The notes under the pieces are model-generated. The model was not told the origin of the DNA, did not search any database, and saw nothing but the letters and a program-made list of their open reading frames with translations. A program made the position numbers and the translations under genes. This document shows positions 47,545-59,921 of a DNA stretch of 64,000 bases, one piece after another (position 1 is the stretch's first letter; the number at the start of each line of letters is the position of its first letter). This DNA is from Benincasa hispida (Eukaryota > Streptophyta > Magnoliopsida > Cucurbitales > Cucurbitaceae), in assembly GCF_009727055.1 (NCBI RefSeq), contig NC_052359.1:18891322-18955321 (forward strand), given 5' to 3'.

Positions 47545-48616
47545 GTAAATAAGAAAGTAGGTGGTCCCTACATTATCAGACGTCCGCAATCCATTAGGGA
47601 TGCATGTTTTGGGAAGCATGGAATCTTCAACTTTTCTCTATTATTCTGAATTTTCGTTACACTATCTCTTTTCAGCTTTATCAGTTCTTACTCTAAAAAA
47701 AGGGGGGGGGGGGAGATTGCGATAACGAATTTTGTTTTGTTTAAAATAATTTGATCCTGTCTCTATTTTTCTTGCAACGATCAAGGCACTGGATTGTGGA
47801 GATGTTAGGCGAAGAAGCCACTTATCTTACTATATCACTGCAATCCAAAGAAGAAAGATCGTCGCAAAGATGGATGCGTCAATACACAATACGGGCGACA
47901 ACATAAATTTGAGGGTGTATTATTTTCGACCTTGCTATTCAAAAAAAAAAGAAAAAAGAAAAAAAAAGTAAAGTTTTTTTTTTTTAGAATAACAACTCCA
48001 AGTAAAGTTTTTTTTTTTTTTAGAATAACAACTCCACTATCAACGCAATGGGAAACCCATGTTGATAAGAGTTAAGTTGTGAAAGGCACTTACCTGTAGT
48101 TGGATGTCCGCATGACACATGTGGGGGCAAGCCAAAACGAAAGTAAGTCACCAGGATCAACACATAAATAAATGACCTCAACTCCACTGCCAAGTAGATA
48201 AGAGTTTAGTCTGAGAAAGAGCGCATTGCTCGTAATTGGATGTCCGCATGACACACGTGGGGGCAAGCCAAAACGAAGGCAAGGCACTTGGATCAATGCA
48301 AGGTCAGAGAAAAATAATAATGTCAAGAAATATGCAAGGATAAAATCATTTGACACCCTTGTGGAAAAATTTTCTTTTTGAAATAAATCATGCGATGTTT
48401 CGAAAGTTAGTAAAGTTCTTTTGAAGGTTAAGCTTGCAGTCCCTAGGTCTTAGAAATATTTTAAGAAGAGATTTGAAACAAGACTTAAGGAAATTTTGGT
48501 ATATAGGATTTGAACGATGTATCCTTGAGAAATCTAGGAAAATAACATTGCGGTAGATTGCTAAAAGAAATCTTTAACTTATGCTTGAGGACAAGCATTG
48601 TTTAAATTTGGGGGTG
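47545..48616 (+). other. Gypsy 3' non-coding region with tandem repeats
   Basis: Between integrase and the 3' LTR there is no env-like ORF. Instead there is a poly-G run (about 47703-47713), a 35-bp duplication near 47968-48035 (agaataacaactcca), and a 137-bp near-duplication whose core tggatgtccgcatgacacac is at 48101 and 48238. The segment ends with ttgaggacaagcattg and the purine tract tttgggggtg at 48607-48616. Confidence 0.75.
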
Positions 48617-50285
48617 TGATAAGGGGCAGAAATGCACGTTATCATAATGCTAAGTTCTTAAATAATGCTGGCTTTCGTTGATAAAATATATTAAATTACG
48701 TCCAAAAAGCATCCGATTCATAATATTACAGTTGCATGTGTTCATCACATTAGAACAGTTGATTTTTTTATTTTTTTGCAGAATATGTGATGACGCAAGG
48801 CAGAAATTGCGATTCTAGGAAATCATTTGTTGAGCGAAGCATCACCGCGTTGCGATGACCGTGTTCAAAAAAATTTGCTAAAGAAGGTTTGCCGCAACTT
48901 GGTCGGCGCAACATGGTGGGCGTATCTGGGTGAAAGGCTAATTAATCGCGATGGGAAAGAAAGCTTATGACAGTCGTATCCGAATTAAGTTGACAGCCAC
49001 TAATGATAACAAGTACATTCAGCTTTTCAGTGACAAATATTCGGCGCATCAATCAGAATTAAAGCGTCCCATTTGTTCAATCATGAGAAAGAAGCCGCCG
49101 TTCACCCTTGATGTTCTATAAATACCAAGGGCATCCTTCAGAAAACGTGTTCCACCATTTAACGAGTTTAGGAGTTCACCATCTTATGAGTTTAACCTAG
49201 TTCTTAGATTTTCTTTTAATTCAAGGCGGACGCGAGAGAGGAGGTTGTGTCGACAGATCGTTCCGATAAGCTTGGGAGAGCGCCGGAAGCTTCAAGGATA
49301 GAGAGAGGGTTGGTGCTTGTGGAAGCAGGAACATCTTTGGAACCGAATAGAGATTTACAGTGTAAAAGCCTCAGTCAGCAAGGAATTGCTACTAGGCTCT
49401 CTACCTGTAACTTCCATTATTATTTTGTATTCCACTCATTTATCGAAATGGAATCTACTTCTCTATATCTGTTCACTCTATGTTATTTACGCATGAGTAG
49501 CTAAATCAGTTGAATGGGTTGAGAAGCATTTAGCTAGCACAACTAGGAAATCTTAATTCTATGCGATTATCTTGTGTTATGTATGCTTCATTCGTCCATT
49601 AGAGATACTCGGGAGGGTAGTCTAAGAACAGGATCTAGACTTGGGAAGGTCAAGTTAGAATCTAGGTTCGTGAGAGCCAGATTAGAACGCATAATCAAGA
49701 GATAGAAGCTTAGGAATAAGCACTATTTGCTATTAACGCATCGCATGTATCCTATAGATAGGATATGATTGTATGCGGTCACTTTGCCTTTATACATTTT
49801 GCATAATCGCATAGGAAAAGAGTAGAGACTTAGGAATAAGCTCTATGGACACTTTTGCATTCAACACATGCATCCTAGATTTTGGAGCATCGCATTTGCA
49901 TTTGAAAATGAATTGTTGTGCATGGTTGTAGCATGATCGCATAGTCTGACGCATTCCCAAGTAACACTAGCTAAAGACCTTTTCAACCTGTTCATTCGCA
50001 TACTCAGTGCATCTATCATACAACTGATTTTTCTCAAATCCACCGCATTTGTTTATTTTTCATTAACACAATCAACAACAAACCAACATTATTTATTTGG
50101 TCACTACAAAGTTTTCCTAAAAATTACCAACGCAATCTGTTTTCACAAGTCCATGAGTTCGACCCTTGACTTATCAAGAAACTAAGTGGAGTTTACACTT
50201 AAATTCCGCTGAGGAAACTTGAGTACTCAACACAATTTCACCATTGCATATCATCCATAATTTCACTTCATGAAATCAAGCATCA
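48617..50285 (+). repeat. Gypsy 3' LTR (1669 bp)
   Basis: Starts tgataaggggcagaaatgca and ends gaaatcaagcatca. It is followed by the acaac target duplication. It differs from the 5' LTR at scattered positions, for example a missing block near 48855. Confidence 0.93.
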
Positions 50286-50519
50286 ACAACTCATGACATT
50301 CGATATATTTGAATGCTGTAGACCATTTTTAATAAATATCTCAACCTCTAAACCATATTTAACTTATATTCTATTAATTTCATCTATAACTTATCCATGA
50401 TTGGAAAATATGCAACTTAATCTACAAAAAAGACAAACAATAATATAACAAGGAAAAATTACATAACCGTAAGCATGTAAATTTAACCATAGTCAATAAT
50501 AAGACCTAAAACATTAACA

Positions 50520-51240
50520 AATTAGTTTTTATATACACTTTAACCACACCAACCAAGACTATCAACCAAGTACATTTTTTTTTTAAACTAATTTCATTCC
50601 AACATTAACAAATTTGAAGAAGCATAATCATTGGAACAAAACATAAAATTAATGAAATAGCACTTGAACCACACCAATCAAATTTAATCAATCAAGTAAG
50701 ACCAAATTAGTTTATATATAATTGAAATATTTACACTTAAACCACACCAAGTAAGACTATCAACCAAGTACATATTTTTGAACTAATTTCATTCCAACAT
50801 TATAAAATTTCAAGAGGCTTAATCATTGGAACAATACATAAAATTAATGAAATAACACTTGAACCACACTAATCAAGCTTAATCAAACAAGTAAGACCAA
50901 GTTAGTTTATATATAATTGAAAGAAAAAAATTTTGATATACACTTGACCCACACCAAGCAAGACTATCAACCAAATACATATTTTTGAACTAATTTTATT
51001 CCATCATTAACAAATTTTAATAAGCTTAATCATTGGAACAAAACATAAAATTAATGAAATAATACTTGAACCACACCAATCAAACTTAATCAACCAAGTA
51101 AGACCAAATTAGTTTATATATAGCTGAAAGATAAATTACACAAAGCAAGACTACCAACCAAGTATATATTCTTCAACTAATTTAATTCCAACATTTCAAA
51201 ATTTCAATAAGCTAAATCATTAAAATAAAAATAAAATGAA
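50520..51240. repeat. About 200-bp tandem repeats in the CACTA element
   Basis: Four imperfect units start near 50540, 50740, 50945 and 51140, marked by caagactatcaaccaagtac. Each contains a half-unit echo (accacaccaatcaaa-type) near 50668, 50862 and 51069. They sit just upstream of the transposase coding region, where they would be intron or leader DNA. Confidence 0.8.
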
Positions 51241-52167
51241 TAAAATAACTTTAAAATACTGAATTGAAAATTTATATGAAAATTCATATGAAAATAAAAT
51301 TTTACCTTTCCAAGCAAACAACTTAAACAACCCACAAAGTTGAAGGGATCTAAACTAGAGCTCAAAGATTGGAATGCTAGTGAGCACCGGACTTTGCAAA
51401 TAGAGTTGATACGTCAGATGTGACCAAATTACAACACCGACAACCGAATCGAAAGATCCACGAGTAGATTGGAAAAATAGACGATTGGATCGAAAAAAAC
51501 CCACAACAAAATCTACAGATCCACGCTAGTGACCCACCTCTATGACCTGAACCAGCTAGACGAATGGTGAGCTGATCCACCAGAAGAACAACCATAACGA
51601 ACAGCCATTGGAAGAGCAACCACTAGAAGAACAAGCGGAAGAACAATGCCCACGCGACGACGAAAACCAACTGGAGAACACCTGAGAAACACCCACGCGA
51701 AGAACACCCACGCGTCGAGGAAAACCAACCAAAGAACAACCAGAAAAACAACCACGATGAACAACCAATGGAAGCACAACCAGAAGAACAACGCCCACGC
51801 GACGACAGAAACAACAGGAGAACACCCATGACATTGACCCACCACTGGAAGAAGCCCACGACGACGGAGATCCAAGCGACGCCGATGATGATGACAATCG
51901 AATGTGATTCACACGAGCAAGCTAAGGAGAAGAGAGGATTTGGTAAGAGAGATGTAAAAGGAGAGAGAAGATTTGATATTAAATGAAGAAGATATTTTCT
52001 AATAAAGTTTAAAAAAAGTGAGGTCTTTAATGCCAGTTTTAAACCGACGTTGTAGACATTTTGAATGTCAGTTTAAAACAACATTAAAGATCCATAAACA
52101 TTATACATTTTTAAACTGACATTATACATCTGATTTCACATTTTTCAACCGACATTAATGCCCAAAA

Positions 52168-52181
52168 TTCTTGTAGTGCCA
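52168..52181 (-). repeat. CACTA terminal inverted repeat
   Basis: CACTACAAGAATTT read on the minus strand. The next bases on the plus strand (cca) would be the 3-bp target duplication if the other end were known. Confidence 0.8.
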
Positions 52182-52238
52182 TTACTCGACGAAGGCTATT
52201 GTCCAATCCTCTTTCATGTGGGATCGTTTTAGTTAGAT

Positions 52239-53158
52239 TGTACCCAAGCCCACCTCCATTTTCTTATGTCTTGCTTTATGAGGCATGAGGCTGAAACTTT
52301 CTTTCTTCAATAAGCATTTGTTCATCAATCTTCAATGAATTTTTTTTCCCAACTTTTTCCATTTAAATTTTTTTGATCAAATTGCAACAAAAAAATTGAA
52401 ATCAAATTTTTACTCTACTCCATTTTTATTCCATTAAATTTGTTCGTTATCGACAATAACAACAACGAAAACCTCATGACGTAAAGAATATTTATAAAAC
52501 AAGTTTTTACCATTTGATCAATTCTTCCATATAAGTTATTGTCAAACTCATACATTTGAGATTGATAAATTGTTTCATTGGCAACGGATAGACTCCACAA
52601 TCGAGATCTTCACGAACGAAGATCTTCACGAATAGAGGTGTTGAAAACCAATGATTTGCAACCGAGATCTGCACGAACGAGGTCTCCACAAATGAGATTT
52701 GCACGTACTGAATCTCCACAAACAAAATCTAATGAACAGAGTTGCCGACAATCAATAGATCTGCATGACGACGACGACGTCGGATTAACAACAGGCTAAG
52801 AGGGGAGACGACGACGACGACAGATTGACAGCGAGAAGTGAGGGACGATGGCAGTGGTGAGTGAGTTTTTGGAGAGAGAAAATTTTGTGAGAAAGGAGAG
52901 AGATGGGGTGAGGAAATTTTGTGAGAAACGAGAGAGAAGAAGGGTAGAGAAATGAAAGGAGAAATTTTACTAAAAGGGAAAGAATTAAATGGGTTGGTAT
53001 AAGATTGGTTTTAAACCGACATTGTAGCCATCATTAAAAATATCACTAATATCAGTTTAAAACTAACATTAAAGATCCGCTATTTTTTAGAAACCGACAT
53101 TATACATCCATTTTTTAATTTTTTGCAACTGACATCAAAACTCAGATTTCTTATAGTA
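52239..53158 (-). mobile_element. Second CACTA end, related to 52181
   Basis: Positions 53012-53158 repeat the subterminal region at 52033-52181 (accgacattgtag, cattaaagatcc, gacattatacatc in the same order) and end in a decayed TIR (tttcttatagtag). The inner part has a degenerate minisatellite of about 18 bp (gatcttcacgaacgaagatc and similar, 52600-52735) and a GA-rich leader (52800-52980). No transposase is present. It is either a separate non-autonomous insertion or a duplicated end. Confidence 0.6.
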
Positions 53159-53199
53159 GAGAAAAAAAAGTTAGAATCAAGTTTCTTTATATTTTGTGT

Positions 53200-53980
53200 T
53201 AGGGTCTTGATTCAAGAGTACTCTAACTTAGGAAGAAAGATTCATTTGCTTGTTACTTGCGATTATTTTCGAGGTAAATTGCATTACTACTAGAATGTGT
53301 ATTCATGTTAGGCACCGAGTTAAGAGAATAATCCTATGTTGAATAAGTTCTAGAAGCATGTTATGTGTTGTTTGAAATAATTTGTCATATTTTTGTGGAT
53401 GAATATCCCCACAATATATTATAGTTCCATGGACCAATAGATTCATTACCATGTTATGGTACTGTGAGCCTACAAATTGACTTCCATATTATGACGGTGA
53501 GCTGATGGATTCATTATCAAGTATGATTGTGTGCTTTCAGGCCACTAGATATACGTAGTAGGATGGGATAGATTATTCACTTAGTCATCTAGGTTTAGTT
53601 AAAATTTTTGCATATGGCTCATTATTCAAGTAGCACTAACTATATGTGATTGCATAGCTAACCTCGGTAGTAGGGTCACTTACTGAGTATTTTTATACCC
53701 ATCCTTTATTACATTATGTTTTTAAAGTAAAGACAAAGAACTTACTAGTCACATTGTGAGGAGATCCATTGATTGTGCCATATGGGATTAGTGTTAATGT
53801 TTTCTCATAGTATCATTTTTTTAAGATGTTTTGTCACATCTCGCTCCAAATTATTACCCCACCAGAACCTAGGACGGACTGCGATGTTAGTTGACCTCAG
53901 GCGTGCAATTGAGTCTACCATCAAATTCTTCTTGAACTTGAAACTTAACTTGGAAGAAATACATTGCTAATACACATACA
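53200..53980 (+). mobile_element. Gypsy LTR remnant
   Basis: Phrases such as ccactagatatacgtagtag (53541), 'cctcggtagtagggtcacttactgagta' style text at 53664-53691 and tgtcacatctcgctccaaat (53834) are recalled from Del/Tekay-type LTRs. The complement of a related phrase (gagtatgaaatattcagtta) occurs inside the solo LTR at 57742-59921, in the opposite orientation. Ends and target duplications were not found; the short ORF at 53773-53970 is inside it. Confidence 0.4.
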
Positions 53981-56900
53981 CAACCGTGATCTTCTTAAAA
54001 CTCTGTGCTTGGCTACAACGATAGTTAAATTAATGACCAAATCTTGTAGATGAAACTCAAACTCAATTACCTTATTAAAACATGACATCATATACTTGTA
54101 ATTTTGCAAGTCATGTAACACACCGAAGTAGATTCCTTTTGTGTTACATCCAATATGTATTTGCGGTGTTAAAATTTTATGGAAAGAGCACCATTCTTAC
54201 TCATAATATGATCGAATTTGTATATAATGTTTGTAGATCTCGTTTATCCATATGTAAATGCCCGTTTGGAGTGACATATCTAAATGCCCGTTTTTAAGAA
54301 AAGCCTAAAAGATTTTTGTAAAGTATATTTTAAAATCATTTCAAATCAGTCCAAATGTTCATTCAGATCATAATTAATTAGTTCACACAAAAATCCCAAA
54401 TAGTTCCCTCGCCCACCAATTTCATGTAACTAGCTAGACCAAAAATATCTTACAAATATCTAACATTCTAGACCTTTAAGCACACACTTTTGAGGATACG
54501 CTCTGACAACTCAAATTTTAGGACAATGATCGAGAGAGATGAACTTGAACTCTTAAAATATCTAACATTCTAAACTTTCTGAGTCCACACAACCTTTTGG
54601 ACCACAATAGAGAAAAAAACATCACTCCTAAAATATATCGGACATTCTAAGCCTTCAAGCACATGCCACCTGTTTTAACTCACTTAACTTCTTGGACCAT
54701 TATTGACGGTTCGAAAGTGCCCACGGTAGTACTTTTTGAATAAATTATCCAAAATTCTTTTGTGCCTCTCCCATTACTACTCTAAGAGTAACAAAGAAAA
54801 AAAAAAAGAGTGAGATTAAAAGAAAACAACAAACTATAAAAAAATATCACAACCTTCCAGAAATGTACTATGTAAAAAATAATTACAATCACAGTTTTTC
54901 TCTCATTCTAATTACAAGAGTACTACAATCTCAAAGCTTCGTTATCAAACTAGAGAATACGAAAAGGGGTGTTTAGGTCGTGTTAGTATACTCAATATTA
55001 AAGTGTTTTTAACACGAAAAGTTTGGAATCAAAGCTATAGATTTCTTTTATAATACATGGGGTTCATCATTTTCTTCAACCTTTCAAATATGAAAACATA
55101 CCACTACTATTAATTTTAATATATTGTCAAAAACCTAGCTTTAGAGCACTCAACTTAACTTTATGTGTACATTTGATAAGCAACTCTGAGGTATCTATCT
55201 AATGGTTTTTAAGTATAACAAAAATGACTAACAATTCCAATTTAAATTTCTATAGTTCCAAAATGTCAAAAATGTGTTTTCGAAAAAATTTAAATTCTAT
55301 AATATTGAATTTGGAAATTATCATGAATCATATATTTCTATATTTTTTTTCTTTCAATAGTTGTAGTTAAAGATTAAACCTCCGATTTTTAAAATAGACA
55401 TTAGTATATTCACGCTTGAGATATTTATAATTTAGTTGAAAGAATAGTAATTAGATTTAGGTTATGTTATCTGTATTAAAGTTTAGTTGGGAATGGTTAT
55501 AAATGTCAAAATAACTGTTGTAAATTGCATCTTTTAGAAACTGATTTGTAATTAAAGTTAATTTTTTTTAAGTATAAATAGGATTACGAGATTTGAACAC
55601 GAATTTTTTGCATTAGGAAAAGACAAATTCGTAGTGCTCTATAAGTTAATACTAAATCATCACACTTTATATATTATAACCGATATAAATATAATATTTC
55701 AATTATGTATAATGTTGTGTTGATATTATTTTTTAACCGTTTATAAGTAAGTTATTGAAAATTTTATATAATTTAATAAAAAAAAATTACATTCTTTTGT
55801 TCTAAATTAATTGGTAAATGATTAAGAAAAAATTACTATAAAAAAATTTGATCAAACAATATTATTTCAATTTAAATACAGGAAGGCTTGTTAAAAAAAA
55901 TGAAATGTATATTTTTTAGTTCGACCATTGAGTGGACAAGATGAAAGTATCAATTTTTGAAATAATAATTAGTGCCTTATATCTTCCGTTATAGTTGAAT
56001 TAAAATATATATTTATATATATAACTAAATAAGTGGTTAATGAATTATGAAGTTAAATGATCGTAAAAGCACTAGAGTGAACTTGACTTAGTAGTATTGG
56101 TATGACCATCTCGAGAGGTCGGAGTTCTAATCTCCCACCATAATTGTTGTACTAAAAAAATTGATCATAAGAGCAACAGATAATTAAAATAAAATAAAAG
56201 GATAGAGAGAAGAATGGTAGTGAGTTACATCGTTATTTGAAACATGTGAATAGCAAAATTTGTCAAATCTAATTTCAAAAGTGTGTAACTACAATTAGTT
56301 TGAAATTATTTAAATTATAATTTAATTTTTGAATTCTGCTACCAAACACATATCTGAAAATATTAAATACAATTTTATTTCATTTGATCGGCTGTTTTCA
56401 AACTTTTATTTTTTAATTCTCTACCAAATAGATCCCTATATTTTTTTTTTTTGTTGAAATTTATAATGTCTCAAACAATTAAGTGACGTCAACTATGATA
56501 TTATATCCAAATAATAACATTGAACTTATATATTATACTAAATATGTAGGTTACAAACAGGCTTTGAAAGTATTGATTTTAGTTTAAGAGGTGTTATATT
56601 TACGATAAAGTTTAAAATATTGATGCATCTGTAATTTCTTTACATATTAACTTGTTTTTAACAGTTATTCACTAAAACAAAAAAGAAAGGGAAATCTTGT
56701 CATATCTACAACATTGATAAAAGAGACCAATGAAAACAAAAAACATAAAACAAAAATGCTATTAAAGGGCGCCTCAAATAGTGCCTTTTTGAGTTTACCA
56801 TTCTTGATCTAATCAAAATTTCTTATTATTAGATTGAATACCATTTTGATTTGATGGTCTCTGATACCATATTTGATAGTATAAGGTTCCATCAAAATCA

Positions 56901-57168
56901 AGTAGCAACGAGAGAAGTAGCTCATCTTGATTTTTTTCAATGTAAGATTCTCAACCCTTATATTTTCACCATGTGCATATTTCAACTTATTATTGTCTCA
57001 TCGTTGTCCTTAGGTTGTCAGTGATAGAACAAAATGAAATGATATACCATTTACATTTTCATCCAATTTTTCATACCGACATTGGGAAGGATTATTGTTT
57101 TCTTGTACCAAGTTGTGATGCATCGGTATAACTTAGATAGGACTGTTTTCAAATATAGCAAAATTTTA
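53981..57168. other. Intergenic DNA without recognised genes
   Basis: AT-rich, with only short unremarkable open frames (71 codons at 54082-54297). Apart from the SINE-like unit near 56090 I see no repeats shared with the rest of the window, which sets this 3.2 kb apart. Confidence 0.5.
56073..56165 (+). mobile_element. Possible tRNA-derived SINE
   Basis: The stretch has a decayed polymerase III promoter layout. Box A-like ttagtagtattggtatg is followed by 'gaccatctcgagaggtc' and a box B-like gagttctaatctcccacc, then a 3' end ttgttgtactaaaaaaa. Plant SINEs commonly end in TTGTTGTACT plus A. No target duplication was identified, so the call is tentative. Confidence 0.4.
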
Positions 57169-57741
57169 TTGAAAGAAGAAATAGAAAGATGCTAAATGAT
57201 GTTGTTGAAAACCCTATAGATAAACTGAAGTTTGTTGATTCAATTCAAACGTTAGGTCTCTTTTACCATTTTGAAAAGCAGATTGATCAAGTTATGGAAC
57301 AAATATATGAGGCGTTTAAGAGTTCATTGAATAATAATAGTAGCGATGAAGAACTTAATACCGTTGCTCTCCTATTTCGGCTACTCGGATAACAAGGTTA
57401 TAAAATTTCATGTGGTAAGTTAAAAAAGACTACAAATAAAGAGTGAGATCTTGCATCTAACTTATAAAATTGATACTTTATTAAATTCTTATACAAATAT
57501 TTATGATTATTTTATCAGATAAAAAATCTACATCAATTTGATCATTTCCTTCCATTTTCTTACAATGATTTGCATCTTTCCTAGTACAATAGTTGAATTC
57601 TTAGTCAAATTTCAAAAAACAAAAACACATTTTTAAAAACTACTTTTTTTAGTTTTTCAAATTTATGCTTTTTTTTACTCATTGATAAAAGATAGATAAC
57701 AAATGAATAAATTTGGAGATGAAAGTAGCGTCTATAGGATT

Positions 57742-59921
57742 TGTAACGACCCGACTCCTAGGACTTAGGTAAGGTCGTTACTAAAATAAATGCATGCAAA
57801 GAATTTAAAACGATGCTCAGTTATTTGAAATAAATGCTAATTAAAACAAGAGAAGTTCAAAAGACATTTATTAAATACAATTGTCAAAATAAATAATAGG
57901 GTACCCAAAATTCTTAAAGACCAACAAAGGTATACAAAAGAAATAATCCTTAGAAATAAATTTTTAACAGTAAAACTAAATATTAAGAGGAAAATAAGGA
58001 CTCAAATTTCAAGGTGCGGAAGCGTAAAAACTAGTCCCAATGGCTCAATCATGAATTTCGTTGTGCCATCGCTGGTGCATCTCTATCCTTACTTGAAACA
58101 TCAACATGAGAAAGAATGAGTATGAAATATTCAGTTAGCCCCATCACTGGGGTCAGGCTAGGCATCTATGTCCTCTAGATACCCGCATATGGCACATAAA
58201 TACATGTAACAGACAAGAGACTGAGTCCTATCCTATTGTAGTTAAGTATGCCCACAAAACTGGTGACTCCCGAAAGAAACACAAAACTGTTGAATCCTGA
58301 AGGTAACACAAAACTGGTGAATTTCGAAGGAACCACAAACTGGTGAAACCCAAAGGAACCACAAAACTGGTGAATCCCGAAGGAAGCACAAACTGGTGAA
58401 TCCTGAAGGAAGCACAAACTGGTGAATCCTGAAAGAAACACAAACTGGTGAATGCCGAAGGAAACACAAACTGGTGAACATCTAACTAATCAATGAGGAT
58501 ATTCACACAGTCTTAACATGCTAAGATTCAACATTGTACAGTTCTAAAACATACATAAAAATCCTTGATATCATGGCTTCATCACATACACATAATTCTT
58601 AATAACATATTATATATCATCCATGTATAACTTACATCATAAATCCACAACATGCAAGTATGCCTCAACACCAGCAGATCAACCATCGACATATGAAAAC
58701 ACATACTATCACATACTAATGATGAAGTACTTAGGTGTGTATGTAAACAAATCAGAACTCGTGCCAGAATATACTTTGATTCAGGTCATACTGCCAATCA
58801 ACATGCTAACATTTACCATAACATACACTCATCACGCTTGCATACAATTAAAGCCTGGCTCGTAGGCAATTCCAGTAATAAGATTACTTACTTTGAGTAG
58901 ATACTCCACAGATAAAAATTAGACCACCAAACTATAACGGCAAATCAAGTAGCGATCCTACAACAAAACAACTCTCAATTTCAATTGAAGCCACAATTGT
59001 AAGACTTCCGGTCCAAATCCAAACTATCAAGAACTTACTCACAGAATAAAAATCACTTCCACCTTCCTCGACGGTGCCTCCTTTGACTTCCAAACTCCTT
59101 GACGACTTTAGCTTGAAACAAAACCCCGCAAAGGCGAGTCATAACACTGAAACACAATATTAATGGCCGAGAGAACGAAACAAACCGACACAATATTACC
59201 CCAACAGATCTGACGAAGACCAAGATAGACCTGACACGGTAGGGTGATGACAACTGGTGGCGAAAAACCTGGGGTGGTGGACGCGGTTTGAAGCAGTGCT
59301 CGCGTACGATCGGTGCTAGGCAAACGAAAGAGAAGACCGACCGGACAAGCGACGCGCAAAGGAGCTCGGCTAGACGAGCTGGAGAAATTGGGCGAGCGGC
59401 TCTTGACGGAACACAGCGGACGCCTTCGGATCTGGGCTCTCGCGGAAACGCAGCGGACGAGGCGTCTGCTCTGACCAGCCAGCTCACTGAGGGCTTCGAA
59501 TCGTCAACTGCTCATCGGCATCGGGTTCGACGAAAAAACTGAGTTGTCGTCGACGGCCTAGGTTTTCTCGGGGGGGCGCGTGTGGTGAGGTTGAAGAAGA
59601 GATTTTAAGTTTTTGTTTATATAAAAGAAAAAATAAAATAAAAATAATAATAAAACAAAACTAAAAAGGAAATAATATAAACTTTATTTTATTCTTTTCC
59701 TTATTCCATTTTATATTATTAAATTAGTTTCCTTCCCAAAATGAAATTAATTCCTGTCATTAATTTCCAAATTGAATAAATTCAAAGCCAAAAATTAAAT
59801 TCCGCAATTACACTTAACTTCCAAAATTCCAAAAATATCCTTCGACCGAACAATTATTAAATTATCAAGGATAACGTTACTGAAATTACATTATTATATA
59901 AAAAATGTGCGGGATGTTACA
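57742..59921 (-). mobile_element. Solo LTR (2180 bp), Gypsy type, in TPS-D intron 2
   Basis: The ends are inverted copies of each other: tgtaacgaccc at 57742 and gggatgttaca at 59921. Outside, ggatt (57737-57741) and agctt (59922-59926) each differ by one base from ggctt, the sequence at the unoccupied site in TPS-C (30512-30516). They are therefore a decayed 5-bp target duplication. On the minus strand the block reads TGTAACATCCCGCACATTTT, a Del/Tekay-type LTR start as I recall it. It holds a 26-bp minisatellite and a GC-rich stretch (59280-59560) whose overlapping open frames are not genes. Confidence 0.82.
58257..58480. repeat. 26-bp minisatellite, about eight copies
   Basis: The unit aaactggtgaatcctgaagg plus six bases repeats from 58257 to 58480 with variants. 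Because 26 is not a multiple of three, all three minus-strand frames read through it, giving three overlapping chance ORFs (58175-58481). Confidence 0.9.

Larger units (their letters stand above)
40457..50285 (+). mobile_element. Athila-like Ty3/Gypsy retrotransposon inside the CACTA element
   Basis: A complete 9829-bp element: LTRs 40457-42125 and 48617-50285 (1669 bp each), primer site for Asp-tRNA, gag, protease, RT, RNase H, integrase in Gypsy order, purine tract gggggtg. Flanking target duplication acaac at 40452-40456 and 50286-50290 is perfect. LTR ends are TGATAA...ATCA (TGA at the 5' LTR end). RT and integrase sequences are of the Athila clade as I recall it. Stops, frameshifts and an active-site change make all genes defective. 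No env-like ORF follows integrase. Confidence 0.95.
50286..52181 (-). mobile_element. CACTA element, 5' part and terminal inverted repeat
   Basis: This is the continuation of the element whose transposase lies at 39270-40456. On the minus strand it starts at 52181 with CACTACAAGAATTTTGGGC, the signature end of plant CACTA elements, followed by subterminal repeats of the 'accgacatt/gtcagttt' type (52010-52170). A GC-richer stretch (51540-51900) with many arginine/serine/glycine-type overlapping frames is probably the untranslated leader. Tandem repeats fill 50520-51240. The other terminal repeat is not found; the 3' end was probably lost with the Copia insertion. Confidence 0.8.

Noticed and set aside
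51377..51912. Cluster of four overlapping minus-strand ORFs and two plus-strand ORFs
   Set aside because: All frames are open because the DNA is a low-stop, internally repeated GC-richer stretch. They overlap on both strands, show no domain, and lie in the leader region of the CACTA element.
58175..58481. Three overlapping minus-strand ORFs with repeated 'FHQF/FTSL' residues
   Set aside because: They are the three frames of a 26-bp minisatellite inside a solo LTR.
59053..59542. 144-codon minus-strand ORF and opposing ORFs
   Set aside because: They lie wholly inside the solo LTR 57742-59921 and overlap on both strands without any known motif; a GC-rich stretch explains the lack of stops.
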